From assembly GCA_000711775.1 (NCBI GenBank), contig ARYC01019311.1, forward strand, positions 1-64,000: a stretch of DNA of 64,000 nucleotides, read 5' to 3'. Position numbers and translations under genes: made by a program. The notes below the pieces were generated by a model, which saw only the letters and a program-made list of their open reading frames with translations, had not been told where the DNA came from and searched no databases. Shown one piece after another: positions 35,321-46,867 of this stretch (its first letter is position 1; every line of letters begins with the position of its first letter). The stretch comes from Oxytricha trifallax (taxonomy: Eukaryota > Ciliophora > Spirotrichea > Sporadotrichida > Oxytrichidae).

Positions 35321-37433
35321 ATGACAGCAAAAAATAAAATATTTAAGAAATTTCTCTTGACAATTCACCATCTAAAAAGAGAAGGGCAAGAAACAGTGTA
35401 ATTTTGTTGTATTATATATTAATTTATTTAATAAATTTCACTTTATATTTAGTATTTCTTTTAAACATTTCAGCTCACAGCTCTCCAGCTAAGTTGAAAT
35501 CTGAGAGAAGAAATCTTTCTTCGTCTACAGACTCAAGATATAATTATTCTCCACAGAAAATATCTCCTTGGATTGAGATAAGAATGAAAAGAGCCTAGAA
35601 TAATGGAAACAAGTTACTATCATAAAAAGACTCAGGAAACGTTGCTTATATAAGAAAAAAGATTAATTTAGAGGTAATATAAATTTAATTTTAGTATTTT
35701 TTATATAGTTAAATTCAAACAAATTTAAAAAATTCTAAATTTATTATAATAGTTTAAATTTCAAAATTAATAATGAAATTTATTGCAAATTAATTAAATT
35801 AATGCCCATTAAAAAGACTAGTGAATTTAATGTAATAAAATTTAATGGGTTAAATGATTAATCAATCAATAATAATAACTTATAATTAAGCGTAAAAAAT
35901 CAAACAAAATCTATGAAAAATAGTGAGCATTTAAAATTTAACTCGCTATGTTTATAATATGTTATATTTTAATTTTATATTTTTTGGCATTGTCAATATT
36001 CAGAAGATAGAAACCGACTCTACTCAGCTCAAACCCAAATCAATACAAATAATGATAATTCTTTATAAGATCAGTAAAATTATACTTGCATGCTCAGAGC
36101 TATGAAAGCCTAACTACTAAGAGACTATCGAAGCAAATACGGAGGAATAAATTCTTAACAAAATTAGAATTCTTAGCAGTAACAGAATAAAAATTAAGAA
36201 TATTTTCAAAGATCACATAAGCAGCAAAGTTAAATTGTAAATCGATAGAAAAGAGAGAGTCTTTGGACTATAAAATCTTCGACTAAAGTTAATGTTCCAG
36301 GTTCTGAGTCGGTTAATATATCTCTTAATGCTTAAGATAAACTGAGTTAAATTAGGAAAAGATAGAGTGAAATCATATTAAAACTTAATCAATAGCAGGA
36401 GCTTAGCTTTATTGACCAATGTACAAATAATGATAACACTTTTATAAGTAGACAATAAATAGATGTACAAAGTACAAATTCAGCGAGTACCCAGAGCGGA
36501 TATTTTATAAGAAAAAACAAAGTAAAGTCATAGCCTCGTATTTCAATCTCCGTTAAGAATATGCAATTTATGCTTCTTTAATCCAACAAAGGTATAAAAA
36601 ATCCTTAAATTGATCAATAAAACAATGATAATGTTGTACTCATGCCATCCTCAAAATTTCATCCATAGTTGTTAAGCCGAAGATAATCTTAAGGCAATCA
36701 TTAAAATGCTTAAATCAATTTAAGACCAAGTACTGCAAAAGCTTAAATTACTAATCTCAACAAAATATAGGGTGGTCCATAAGTTAAGACGTCTAAACCT
36801 GAAGAAAAGTCAATTGTTAATTAAAGTTTTGAGAATATTAAATAAGTCAAAGCGAATTTAATTAAACCAAGTTATTCAATTCTAAACTTTGGACATCCTT
36901 AATCAATAAAAAGTCATTAAAACTTCATAGATTTCTAGCAATTCACTAACAAAAACCAATCATAATATTCAATAAGTATGCTTAAAGATCAATATTTAGG
37001 CACTTTCATGCAAATCCCTTAGAAATAATCTTAATTAAATGATGTAATTAGCTCAGTGAACACAACTGTATGCTTAAGAAACAATGATTAACATACTTCT
37101 TTTTCAAGAATCAATGAAATCATGAGACCAGTTCCATTATAATGCATAAGAAAAAGTTTCAACTTAAAAAAGGATTCTTCCACTTAAATGACTTAAAATT
37201 ATTAAGAACAGACTTAAGTTCCTAAGGCTTAGCTATCAAATTACTCCTAAGTTAACTCAGTGAAAGAAAATATGAATAATATCTTGCAAAATTACTAAAA
37301 TTAAATCAATCAGCAAGAGACTAATAAAGAATAAAATTATAATAGATCTTCATTGTGTGCCAATAAAACTCATATATCTGTAATCTAGTCGACTTATTTT
37401 TATTTGATTATTAATAACATAAAACCATTATGA
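35321..37433 (+). CDS. Gln/Asn/Ser-rich protein, hypothetical
   Basis: ATG at 35,321 (MTAKNKIFKKFLLTIHHLKR). After two IESs (35,397-35,473 and 35,652-35,980) a single frame runs without TGA from about 35,976 to the stop at 37,431-37,433, nearly 490 codons, which is strong evidence for coding under the ciliate code. The sequence is Gln/Asn/Ser/Lys-rich with MLRAMKAQLLRDYRSKYGG and several short basic patches. No domain recognised. Confidence 0.75.
35397..35473 (+). other. IES, pointer CAG
   Basis: CAG at 35,394-35,396 and 35,471-35,473; removal gives ETAHSSPAKLKSE in frame. Short pointer. Confidence 0.55.
35652..35980 (+). other. IES, pointer TTATAT
   Basis: Repeat at 35,646-35,651 and 35,975-35,980, in phase; 329 bp. 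AT-only pointer, so the edge may shift. Confidence 0.55.
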
Positions 37434-38464
37434 TTTTATAAATTTATAATCAACTAAGAATTACAACAAAAATTACATAAAATAAAGTGGAAATCAAAAT
37501 AACACAACACTGACAGTACATTAGAGTCATCATAAAATCTTTTTAGAAATTATATTTCTTCTTTACTTTTTCTAATTTAATTATTAAATAATATATTAAA
37601 TCCGTAAGAATAGTAGTCAGCACAGAAACACAGATCAGTAAATGAAGATAAGAAACACAATGAATAAAATAGGAGATATATTCAGTGATATCAGTACGAA
37701 ATCTAATAACAAACTTAATATATGAAATAATTTGAATAGAAATATTATATATGAAAATAATTTCAATAATTACTTTATATATAGGTAGTAGATACTAAGT
37801 AATGCAATTCATGAAGATAATTTAATTTTAATTAAACATCAAAATTCATGGAATAATCTCTTTTAACTTTTCGAAACTAAATTAAAAATTAAAATATGAA
37901 ATTTATTTATCTTACTCTCCAATATATTCTCCTTTCAAAAGCACAATTGGTAGTTCTTTCTTACCAAACACCTATAAATAAATATAAATCTTGATTAGAT
38001 AGAAAACATTATATTGTAGAAAAATTGCTTTTAATTGCATTATTATATCATATCTATTTTATTACCTCATTAAAACAAGAAAATGTAATGAATATTAAAA
38101 TAAATTCTTTTAAATGGGGGTCTAAATTATTTAAAATAAATTATAAGACCACTACGTAACTTGTTTGATTTTAGCAAAATAATTTTAAATGACTATTATT
38201 AGAAAACTATAACTTTTCTTACAAAAAAAGTAAAATTAATTTCTATTAAAATCCACTAATGTAAATTTAATATTAATGTAAAACTTTAACTTCTAAGTAA
38301 ATCAAGCAATATTTATAATTAGCCATAGTTGTTTAAATAATCTAATTCTTTTTTATAATTTAAAAATAAAATATTTAAGAAGTAACTAAAGCTTTTTTTC
38401 CTTAATATTATATAAAAATCAATTTCTACACTCCTTTTGTTTTATGTATTGTTTTATTAAATTT
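37434..38464. other. AT-rich, no gene seen
   Basis: Intergenic or germline-limited DNA; no structure noted. Confidence 0.55.
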
Positions 38465-39145
38465 TCAAAACTATAAATATACCATATATTAAAATAAAAT
38501 ATCTTCTTTTTTTTAATTACTTAATGTAATTAATGTTTTATGATTAATGCAACTTAGATATTCCCTGCGTTCTCTATCATAAAATCTGTTCAATTCAAAT
38601 AGCTCCGTGACTACATTCCTCTTGTCTAAGTAATTTTCCATTTCTTCGCTTTTATCTACATCGCTGTTGCAAAAGATCAAAGCTGAATGAGCAAATTCAC
38701 CCTAGTACCCCTTGTGGTTTTAAACCATCTCTTCAATTAAGTGCTTGTATAATCAGAAAAAATACAATTAAACTAACTATATTCAATTATACAATCTACT
38801 TTAAATGTTCTAAAATTGCTAAAAAAACTATAAAGGATTAAAATTTATTTTAATTAGAAAAGCATAATAAATCTTATAAGGATTTAACTTTATAAATACT
38901 TTTATTTTTATAGAATGGATCACAGACATTCTTGGCTAGATTTGCTTTCCTAATTTTCTCTTATTTTTGTGGGGAAGTTTCTAAAAGCCTTGATAAATAT
39001 CCCCTCTTTTCATTTTATTTCTGGGCTTCATATATTTTACCCATTTCTTGTCTCATCTCATCACCTCCTCCTTTATCATAATATAATAAAATACATTAAG
39101 TACCTCATTATAAGGTGAAAAATTATGTATAAATAAATTATCCAT
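38465..39145 (-). CDS. Small charged protein, hypothetical
   Basis: ATG at 39,145 (MDNLFIHNFSPYNE), joined at pointer ATGAG to MRQEMGKIYEAQKQNEKRGY. A second IES lies between about 38,760 and 38,900, pointer not resolved. Then KHLIEEMVQNHKGYQGEF and SDVDKSEEMENYLDKRN lead to TGA at 38,465-38,467. Roughly 180 residues, mostly helical and charged. Not recognised. It follows the glutamine synthetase gene on the same strand, 180 bp downstream. Confidence 0.65.
39062..39108 (-). other. IES, pointer CTCAT
   Basis: CTCAT at 39,057-39,061 and 39,104-39,108, in phase; 47 bp. Confidence 0.6.
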
Positions 39146-39325
39146 GATTTATGTCTTAGTTTACGGTATTAAAATATTTATAATTATTTAATGATTAATT
39201 AATTAATCATTCTATAATTGCATTGTTTGAAAAAAATATAAATTATTTAATAAAAAATGCTCAGTTTTATAAATATTAATTTCTAATATTGATATAAAAC
39301 CATTTTAAATCATATAATAAATAGA

Positions 39326-41191
39326 TCAATACTTATCAACAAGCAACTTGACTTCCTCTTCAAGTGTTAACTTGCCGCACTCGTTATAATCAATAGTCTA
39401 GAAAGCGAAGATATTTTGGATTAAATCTTTTCCAAAGAAATCAATAAATGGCTTGCCTTCCAGAGAATACATTGCCTGCTTTCTCTCTTCAAATGTCATT
39501 GGCAGTTGTGTGATAAACTTAGAGGTATTATTATAAGCAGTAAATTGTGATAATTAATTATAAGAAGAAACACATGCATAAGTTATAATAATAATGGGAA
39601 TAATAAGCTTATTAAGCTGGATTCTTTCTTACTCGGAAAGAAGAGAGGGATCGTTATTATAAGGAGACGGTAAAAGCATTTTGTTCTTGAGACCTTCCAT
39701 ACCAGCTACTAAAATTGCTGCAATAGCCAAATATTAATTTGCTGTATGATCTAATGTTTTCACTTCAAAATGCGTGATCACATCACCAGCCTTGTCAGGC
39801 TCAATAAATTGTGGTAAATTCTTTATTGAATTTCAAGAAATATTGACTACTAAAACATAGTAATTTTTAATCAATAAGTCTAATTGGAGCCTCACGATTT
39901 TCAATTCCCCAGAATTTATAAGCACCAACGCAAAAATCAGGCTATAGTCTTTTTAAGCTATTTGGTGATGGTGCTAAGAAGTGGATCAATGCATTGTAAT
40001 GACACATTTTTACAAACATTTAATTTATATATTGAATGATAGATATATTAATGATAAAGTATTCCAGCCATGAAATGTTCACCCTCTGCACTTAGCCCAT
40101 ATCTACCACTATTTCTATCCCCTAAGATGTTTTTACCATTTTTCCATAAACTCAAATGCACATGCAATCCATTTCCCAAATCATCCTCAAGTATTTTTGG
40201 CAAAAAACAAACTTTGTCATGCATTTTATCTATGCTTCCTGAATTGTTGTATTGATTCTACTAAAACACATATTTTAGGTAAATTAAAAAGAAAATTAAT
40301 CGATATTAGAGTCAATATTAATATTTGATGACTTATCTTGCAATGTGATAATTATCGATGCTTTTCATTGGGCTATCATAGTCCATAACATATTCATATT
40401 AACCTCGACCAGATTCTTTGTGAATTACATCAATTGGAATACCCAAACCTTCTAGTGTGCTAGATACCTATAATAAACAACATTTTATTTATAAGACTAT
40501 AAATTATCATAAATTAGCTTAGACCCTTATTGAATCGTGCTATCCAAATGAGATATACTTGTATTATCTATTGGTTGCATATTTGGGTTTAAGATCACAA
40601 ATTCAATCTCAAAACCAGTTTTTGCTTCATAGCCCATTCTACCCAATTGCAAAATTGCCATCTCTCAAATACTAAATATTATAAGCTCTATTAAGTTATT
40701 TTCAAGAGACATTATTATAAATGAAATCTCTAGTTACTATCTTGGGCAATGTTGAAAAGGTGAACCATCTTTATTGAAGAAATTGCAAAAAACAAACCCG
40801 CTGTAAAATCCAAAGTAAGTACTCTTGTATGTTGACTTATCTGGAATAATTCGTAGGTTATGTGAGGAATTGGGATACGTGAGGCCTGAAGGACTGAGGT
40901 CTTTGCATGCTGGTAAAAATAGTCCAACGATTGGGGCAGTCACAGTTTAATCTTTATAATTAAAGCAAATAAATTCATTTTAATAAGAGAAGAAGATAAT
41001 TTTTCATATCCCAATAATTACACTTTAAATAATAGAATTTAATCTTCAGTTGGCTTTTCATATTGTTTCTTAGAAACTATGTAAGCTTGCCTTATTCCAT
41101 TGTAAGCCTGCCAGAAATAAATGACTTGAGATTCTTATATTTTACTGGAAGAGGAGCTTATTTTGCTCTTGCTTGTAGAAAAGAAATCCAT
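39326..41191 (-). CDS. Glutamine synthetase, type I/FluG-like
   Basis: ATP-dependent ligation of ammonia to glutamate, or a related gamma-glutamyl ligase. ATG at 41,191 (MDFFSTSKSKISS), TGA at 39,326-39,328; eight segments joined by seven in-frame pointers give about 450 residues. Signatures in order: RIIPDKSTY and DGSPFQHCPR (N-terminal beta-grasp), GFEIEFVILNP (Glu ligand), SGRGQYEYVMDY (Glu ligand), GNGLHVHLSLW (His ligand), SPNSLKRLQPDF, WGIENREAPIRL and the catalytic-end motif HTANQYLAIAAILVAGMEG. The PDxST and N/S-LKRL motifs fit the type I/FluG lineage rather than eukaryotic type II. Trp is always TGG. No targeting sequence is evident. Confidence 0.9.
39544..39614 (-). other. IES in glutamine synthetase, pointer TTATTA
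   Basis: Repeat at 39,538-39,543 and 39,609-39,614; joins RIQLN to NTSKFITQLP. Confidence 0.7.
39808..39877 (-). other. IES in glutamine synthetase, pointer TCAATAA
   Basis: 7-bp repeat at 39,801-39,807 and 39,871-39,877; restores APIRLIEPDKAGD. Confidence 0.85.
40003..40054 (-). other. IES in glutamine synthetase, pointer TAATGA
   Basis: Repeat at 39,997-40,002 and 40,049-40,054; restores MAGILYHYNALIHF. Confidence 0.85.
40276..40326 (-). other. IES in glutamine synthetase, pointer ATATTT
   Basis: Repeat at 40,270-40,275 and 40,321-40,326; joins ARQVIKY to VFQQNQ in frame. Confidence 0.75.
40465..40523 (-). other. IES in glutamine synthetase, pointer TAGA
   Basis: Repeat at 40,461-40,464 and 40,520-40,523; joins TIQQGS to STLEGLG. 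Confidence 0.7.
40666..40731 (-). other. IES in glutamine synthetase, pointer ATCTCT
   Basis: Repeat at 40,660-40,665 and 40,726-40,731; joins CPRQQLE to MAILQLGRMG. Confidence 0.8.
40955..41046 (-). other. IES in glutamine synthetase, pointer TTTAATCTT
   Basis: Exact 9-bp repeat at 40,946-40,954 and 41,038-41,046, in phase. Confidence 0.85.
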
Positions 41192-41250
41192 TTTAAATTA
41201 TTGCTGAAATAATTGTCTTAATTAAAGATTCTCAATTACAATTAATTATT

Positions 41251-41666
41251 ATTGTAGAAATACATTTGAATTTGGAAAATTAATTATAAATATATTTAAA
41301 TTATTTAAAAATCGTGGCAGTTAAAGTTGGCCAATTTAAACGATCTTGGGCTCATTCGATAGAGAATTCAAAATTAGCTGGACTTTATTATTGGCGGTAC
41401 TATTTTATTGCATCCCTGGAGCGAGATAACTCGACTTTAATGTGAGGGTATAATTTAATGAATTTAGATGAGTTTAATTAAAGTCGAGTTATCTCGCTCC
41501 AGGGATGCAATAAAATAGTACCGCCAATAATAAAGTCCAGCTAATTTTGAATTCTCTATCAAACAAGCCCAAGATCGTTTAAATTGGCCAACTTTAACTG
41601 CCACGATTTTAATTTATTTTAATTTAATTATAATTAATTTTCCAAATTCAAATGTATTTCTACAAT
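41251..41666. mobile_element. Foldback element, copy 3
   Basis: Ends ATTGTAGAAATACATTTGAA, perfectly inverted, flanked by direct ATT (an ANT-type 3-bp duplication). The body is nearly identical to 29,753-30,172. It lies between the divergently oriented glutamine synthetase (minus) and ankyrin (plus) genes, outside coding sequence. Confidence 0.88.
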
Positions 41667-41863
41667 ATTGATAGTTTTATAAAGTATCTAATTTATAGTT
41701 CAAATATCCATTAATATTAAAATCAATTTCCCACTTACTTTTACTTTTTTATCAGATATTTTTTTCTAGTATAAATATCGTGATGTTAAGATATTATACA
41801 GAGATATTATATAGATTCTCTTTGAATTTATAAATGCTAGTGAATTATTTATATTAATAAAAT

Positions 41864-42914
41864 ATGATAGGAAAGATTAAGAAAATCGGAAACGATTTAC
41901 TCTTTCACGGCATCAATCACGCAAATGTCCACGATGTGATTGCATTGCTGGAGGAAAATGAAGTAGATGTTAACTGTTCTAATATCAATGGCTAGACTCC
42001 TCTTCATGTAAGTATATAAACAAGATTTAAGAATATGTGAGAATATTTTATTATGATAAAATTTACAAAAGTTTTCTAAGTTTTGGCAGTTAGCAATTGA
42101 AATGCTAAATGATGAAAATTATCTTTCAAATATCTACAAATATCTTCAAATATCTCTTATTTTTTGAAGTGATATTATTCACATTAAATTTTCATCTATA
42201 AACTTAAAATCTAAATTCTAAAAACTCAAAGTGGAAAGTTATTAACAATTTACAAATTATAGTTTGCAGTTTAAGCAGAAAATAAAACTTTGATAGAGAT
42301 TTTACTATAATATGGTGCAAATCCAAATAAGCAAGAAAATCATGAAGTCGGTTCAAACTCTCCCCTCCACAAGGCTTGTGAGAAAAATATGATCGATTAT
42401 AAAAATATTTTAATTCTATATACATATAGTTACAACTAATCGATGTAGTGGACATGTTTATTAACTATGGAGGAGATCCAACAATTAAAAATAAAGCAGG
42501 TTTTACAAGTTTACATATAGCAGCAAGAGATGGAAGAACAGAAATTGTTAAAATGCTTCTTGCAAAGGGTAAGAATTAGCAATTTTATAATGATTTATGA
42601 GTAATATAGGCTGCGATGCAAACATCAGAGATGCCTATGGATTTAGTGCAGCTTACTGGGCTAAATAAAACAAGCATAATCATATTTGCGATTTACTTCC
42701 TTCTCCCTTGAAAATCACAAAAGAAGAGTTTTTATAGAATTTACATTGATTTTTATAATTAAATTAGACTGTATATGATCATGAAATTTATGTTAGAATT
42801 CTCTTTTTTTAAGAGTTTTATGATCACATTTAAACAGTATGGGACAAGCATGGCTTCAAACCCCCTAAGAAGAAGGGAAAGAAAGGTGGCAAAAAGGGCA
42901 AAAAGAAGAAGTGA
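41864..42914 (+). CDS. Ankyrin-repeat protein with Lys/Gly-rich tail
   Basis: ATG at 41,864 (MIGKIKKIGNDLLFHGIN), TGA at 42,912-42,914; about 225 residues after joining. Four ankyrin repeats: NGQTPLHLAI..., SNSPLHKAC..., AGFTSLHIAARDGRTEIVKM and CDANIRDAYGFSAAYWAKQN. It ends in a very basic tail, KKKGKKGGKKGKKKK. Introns 42,008-42,089 (GTAAGT...CAG) and 42,569-42,609; IESs 42,120-42,283, 42,398-42,444 and 42,734-42,819. Ankyrin repeats mediate protein binding; the tail could bind nucleic acid or membranes. The exact function is unknown. Confidence 0.88.
42120..42283 (+). other. IES in ankyrin gene, pointer GAAAAT
   Basis: Repeat at 42,114-42,119 and 42,278-42,283; joins LAIEMLND to ENKTLIEILL in frame. 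Confidence 0.75.
42398..42444 (+). other. IES in ankyrin gene, pointer ATCGAT
   Basis: Repeat at 42,392-42,397 and 42,439-42,444; restores EKNMIDVVDMFINYG. Confidence 0.85.
42734..42819 (+). other. IES in ankyrin gene, pointer AAGAGTTTT
   Basis: Exact 9-bp repeat at 42,725-42,733 and 42,811-42,819; joins ITKEEF to YDHIQTVWDKHG. Confidence 0.88.
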
Positions 42915-43462
42915 TTAAAAGTTTAGTACACTACACATAAGCAGTTTTTATGTACATATAGCAATATTGTTGTCATTTGATTTTAACTTAAAACTCTTAA
43001 GCTTAATAAATAATTGTATGAGAAAGTCTTATATAATAAACTATAAATATCATCACGAATATATCAACAGCTATATAAAATAGGATGAAACTGCAACAAG
43101 ATATGAATTGAGAAGTGTATTCGATAAATTTAATATGCGCATTATTATTGTCAATAATCAATCAAATCAATCATTGTATCTATTTATTTTTAGTAACCCT
43201 CTCGCTAAAAGTATTGGGAAACTTATATATATATAAAAGAGTTTTTAATTTAGAAAAATGGTTTACTATTAATAATTTTATCTAAGCATAAACTTAAAAA
43301 TTTATGTGCAAATTTGATTATATATGATTTTTTTAATGGAAATTAGAAGTTATAATTTTATGGGTTTTTTTATCATCAGATTAAGAAATTATTGGTTTAT
43401 TTTTAATTTAAAAGTAAACCCACTCCATTATTTAATATGTTCAAGATAATTCACTTGATCGC
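42915..43462. other. Intergenic, no gene seen
   Basis: Between the convergent ankyrin and isocitrate lyase genes; AT-rich. Confidence 0.6.
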
Positions 43463-45674
43463 TCAGTGGTGGCCATGTTATTTACCATGTCCTCCATTCT
43501 TGTAAAATTGATCTTCAGTGGTACCACCTCCCTTCTAGTTGGATAGTGTGCTTATTTTATTATTTGATGCGAGCTCTACTTCTCTGTCCTTGAGGTTAGC
43601 TCCTGACCACTTCTAGTGCAATAATTAGTCAACTTTTTCACTCTTTTCTTTTCTTTGAATGTACTCTACGAATCCAAGCATTCCTGTCTCTGCAAAGTTA
43701 CGTGTGAACACTTCACTAATAAGTTAAATATGTTATATCATATTGAATCTTAAAGTGGATATTTGACTTTAAATTAAATAATAGTGAAATCAAATTTCTA
43801 TATTTAAAAAGTGCATCCATATGGAAACCTGCAAGAGTTATGAATTACCAGCAATAGCCCATTGAAGCTAAATTTGGTATGAAGTTTTCTAGATCTTCCT
43901 CGGTCATTTTCTGAGCATCCCAGTTGAAACTTGGTGATAGATTGTATGATAGCATTTACAAACTTTTTAATCAATAGAATGCTTTAATTCTTATCTAAAT
44001 CAAACATATTTAAAGCATAACGTGTGGCTTTTGAGCATGAATGCTATCAGCAAACTCCTTAGCTACTTGCAATTCTGGAGTAGGTGTCTCCATCCAGAGC
44101 ATATCTGCTTGTTAAAATTAATTAAGATTTTTATGTATTATTAAATACTATTATTGTTTATTAACAATTAATTACAATCTGCATAATCAGCAAAGAGGAG
44201 ACCTCTCTGAACACAATAAGCGATACTTCCTTCAATTCTGTAATATCCTTCTTCAGTTCTACATGTTTCCCAATCGAAATAGAAATCAAATTTATGCTTC
44301 TAGGCTAACTTTTAAGCTTCTTGGAGAGATAGATGGAGAGCATGCTAGTCCCACATCTTCAATAATCTTTCTCTTTCTTCTCAATGATTAAATAAGTAAT
44401 GATATTTTTAAATGCATAGTAAATACATATTATTTCTTCTGCGTTATGGAAGTTTTATTAGATTGAAATTCTACCAGCTTAGGGGAAAGTCAAAAGTTTT
44501 TGAGGATTTTTGGGATCAACACAACCTAAAATAAATGGATGATCGACTGGGTCAATCTTAATAAGTAAAAGTATTACGAAATTGGTCCTTTTAATAATGA
44601 TTTTGTGTAAATATTGCTGTCCAAGAAAGTGGCACTAAGAGCATCTGTTCTGGCGCATAGAACTAATTCACATCCCATAACATCTGCTTATAATCTGGCT
44701 GCTTAAAGTCTTGTCACATGCTCTCTAGCTGAGACAAGCACTTTACCGCCAAGATGACCGCATTTCTTAACGCCAGGCTTTTGATCTTCGATATGAATCC
44801 AAATAAATAAAACTTTGCGATTGCATGGTTATAATTAAAGCTTATGATATATGAATGCCACCTGCACCAGCTTCTATGAACATCTTGACTAGTTTCATAA
44901 CTGAAGTAATACCTCCGAACCCTGCGTCTGCATCTGCAATACATGGAACTAAATAATCCACTTTCTTGTGATGTTATCTCTATTCATTGGTCATGCTAAA
45001 TCTATCTTCGTTTTATTGCACAGTTATAAGAAATTTCTAAACATAATGGAATTTCAAGTATATATTTATTATCATCTTATCTATACTTTCTATCGTGGAA
45101 GAGTTGAGATTTGACAAGTTGCATTACTTTGTCGGGGACAGTACTCATTGGATAATCAGCAAAGTCTGGACCGGGCTCGTGACCAGCTGGAATATGTGTG
45201 GAAGAGCATTACCATCCTGAAACGTAGACACTTGATAGGTATTTACACATGTTGATAACCTGCACAGTATCGAGAGCACCATAGGTTCTTGAGGAATCTC
45301 TTGCTATGAATTTCTCTCTCAAATTTTAGTACAATTTCCTTGATAAGTAATGGGAGGGAGTAACCAAATCTATTGAAGAACGGAGTGATGCCACATCTCC
45401 TGCTTTATAGTTTCTCTTTGTATGTCTCCATCTCTCGCTGGACCACCATCTATAGCACAGTAAGGTTAGCATGCAAGTTAATGAAATAATTTAAAAGAGA
45501 TTGAGAGGAGTGTAAATTTTGATAGATGATGTAGATATTACGAGGCATATTCTCATTAACATTTGAAAATGAATGCTACGTATCTACTTGATCTCCATCT
45601 TAATATGTAAAACTGCTTATTCTATCAACGTACTGTTCAATTTCCTTCTCTACTGAGGGGTGACTGATGTCCAT
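43463..45674 (-). CDS. Isocitrate lyase
   Basis: Cleaves isocitrate to glyoxylate and succinate (glyoxylate cycle). ATG at 45,674 ([20 protein letters not shown]), TGA at 43,463-43,465. Signatures in order: [42 protein letters not shown] (metal/substrate loop), [16 protein letters not shown] with the catalytic Cys of the KKCGH motif, [33 protein letters not shown] and GFHMDAL. Eight IESs are resolved below. About 520 residues, the usual eukaryotic length. The C-terminus GGHGKQHGHH lacks an SKL-type peroxisome signal. All Trp codons are TGG. Confidence 0.95.
43735..43812 (-). other. IES in isocitrate lyase, pointer AAGT
   Basis: Repeat at 43,731-43,734 and 43,809-43,812; joins HMDAL to ISEVFTRNF. 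Confidence 0.7.
43956..44018 (-). other. IES in isocitrate lyase, pointer AGCAT
   Basis: Repeat at 43,951-43,955 and 44,014-44,018; restores [14 protein letters not shown]. Confidence 0.85.
44109..44182 (-). other. IES in isocitrate lyase, pointer ATCTGC
   Basis: Repeat at 44,103-44,108 and 44,177-44,182; restores [12 protein letters not shown]. Confidence 0.88.
44382..44440 (-). other. IES in isocitrate lyase, pointer TTTCTTCT
   Basis: 8-bp repeat at 44,374-44,381 and 44,433-44,440, in phase. Confidence 0.8.
44557..44612 (-). other. IES in isocitrate lyase, pointer AAT
   Basis: AAT at 44,554-44,556 and 44,610-44,612; restores [15 protein letters not shown]. Confidence 0.7.
44799..44856 (-). 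other. IES in isocitrate lyase, pointer ATATGAAT
   Basis: 8-bp repeat at 44,791-44,798 and 44,849-44,856; restores [12 protein letters not shown]. Confidence 0.9.
45007..45094 (-). other. IES in isocitrate lyase, pointer TCTATC
   Basis: Repeat at 45,001-45,006 and 45,089-45,094; joins QLFHDR to FSMTNEQ. Confidence 0.75.
45456..45525 (-). other. Probable IES in isocitrate lyase, pointer ATAG
   Basis: Repeat at 45,452-45,455 and 45,522-45,525 joins the N-terminal segment to RWWSSERW in phase; the edge is uncertain. Confidence 0.5.
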
Positions 45675-46867
45675 GTTCTTATAAGAGCAGAGGAATCATG
45701 GCATTTAATATGAAAGCAGCTATATTTGTCATAATCTTTAATTAGTATATACCATGAAAACATAATCATATATAATAAGAGTATTATAGAGAAATGTTGC
45801 AAAATTTTCAAATCATTAATTATGATTTTATAAAAAAGAAAAACTTAATAAGTTCCATTTTATGATAGAAATGAAGTAAGTGAGTGCATATTATAATTGT
45901 AATTAATTATAGTTTATTATATAAACTTTAGTTTAACATCCTCTCTCTTCATAATTTTTTAATTTGTAACTTAGCACTTTTAGTTAATTTATAACAAAAC
46001 CAGTATAGGCATGTGTTAGAGATAGTTAAAATAATGAAAGTTTTTTATAAAATTAGAAAAAATACTTAAATTCTGATTAAAAGTTTGAATTCATATGCAT
46101 AATGGATATCTCCTGATTTTCTTTCATTTGTATTGTATCAGATTTTAATTTTTAATAATAAAGTAAGTATAATTAATTTTTTAATGAAGATTGATTGTAT
46201 AGCTATAAATAAGAGGAAAAATATCATGAATACAAGCAATATATTGCTTTATACTTAAATTACTCTTTAAACATAGAAAAATTATGCTCGGAGACAAAAT
46301 TTAGGCAAGAGTATTTAGGATCCTGGAGTCAATTTTCATATAATAATTCTCATAAATTTATATATATTTATATGTGCAGCAAGCTTATTGACTCAATTTA
46401 TTTTTTAAATAACCAATTTTTAACTTTTATTTTATAGGGACCATATCAAATCTATATATATATATATATATATATTCGGTTCATTAATTGCCTATTCTTC
46501 GTATTAAAAACAAAGATTTCTTATTGTACGTCATGAATGATAACTCTTGCTTAAGTCTGTTTAGGACCTAGCTTTCGGTTGGTTTTACTGTCTCCTATCT
46601 CTAATTGCTTGTCATTTTGCCTGTTTCTTTCTCTTTTGTTTTATTTTTTATTGCCAAAATAATTAATTCAACATAAGAAAACTTAATTTTAATAACAATT
46701 TAAAATTTATTGCCTATAAAAATCTTATTATATTATATTTGGAATATAGTCTTAATATACTAAAGATAAAAGAGTAGTATTAAATAGTTATTTAGATATT
46801 GATATCTTATTTTCACACGAGATCAATTTCTTATCTAATTCTACTTTATTTACATTTTCCATACATT
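45675..46867. other. AT-rich, no gene; TA microsatellite
   Basis: Contains a (TA)n run at about 46,453-46,475; otherwise no structure seen. Confidence 0.6.

Noticed and set aside
42090-42283. Alternative junction in the ankyrin gene with pointer GCAGTT
   Set aside because: Needs a non-canonical intron end; the GAAAAT pointer plus canonical GTAAGT...CAG intron explains the sequence better.
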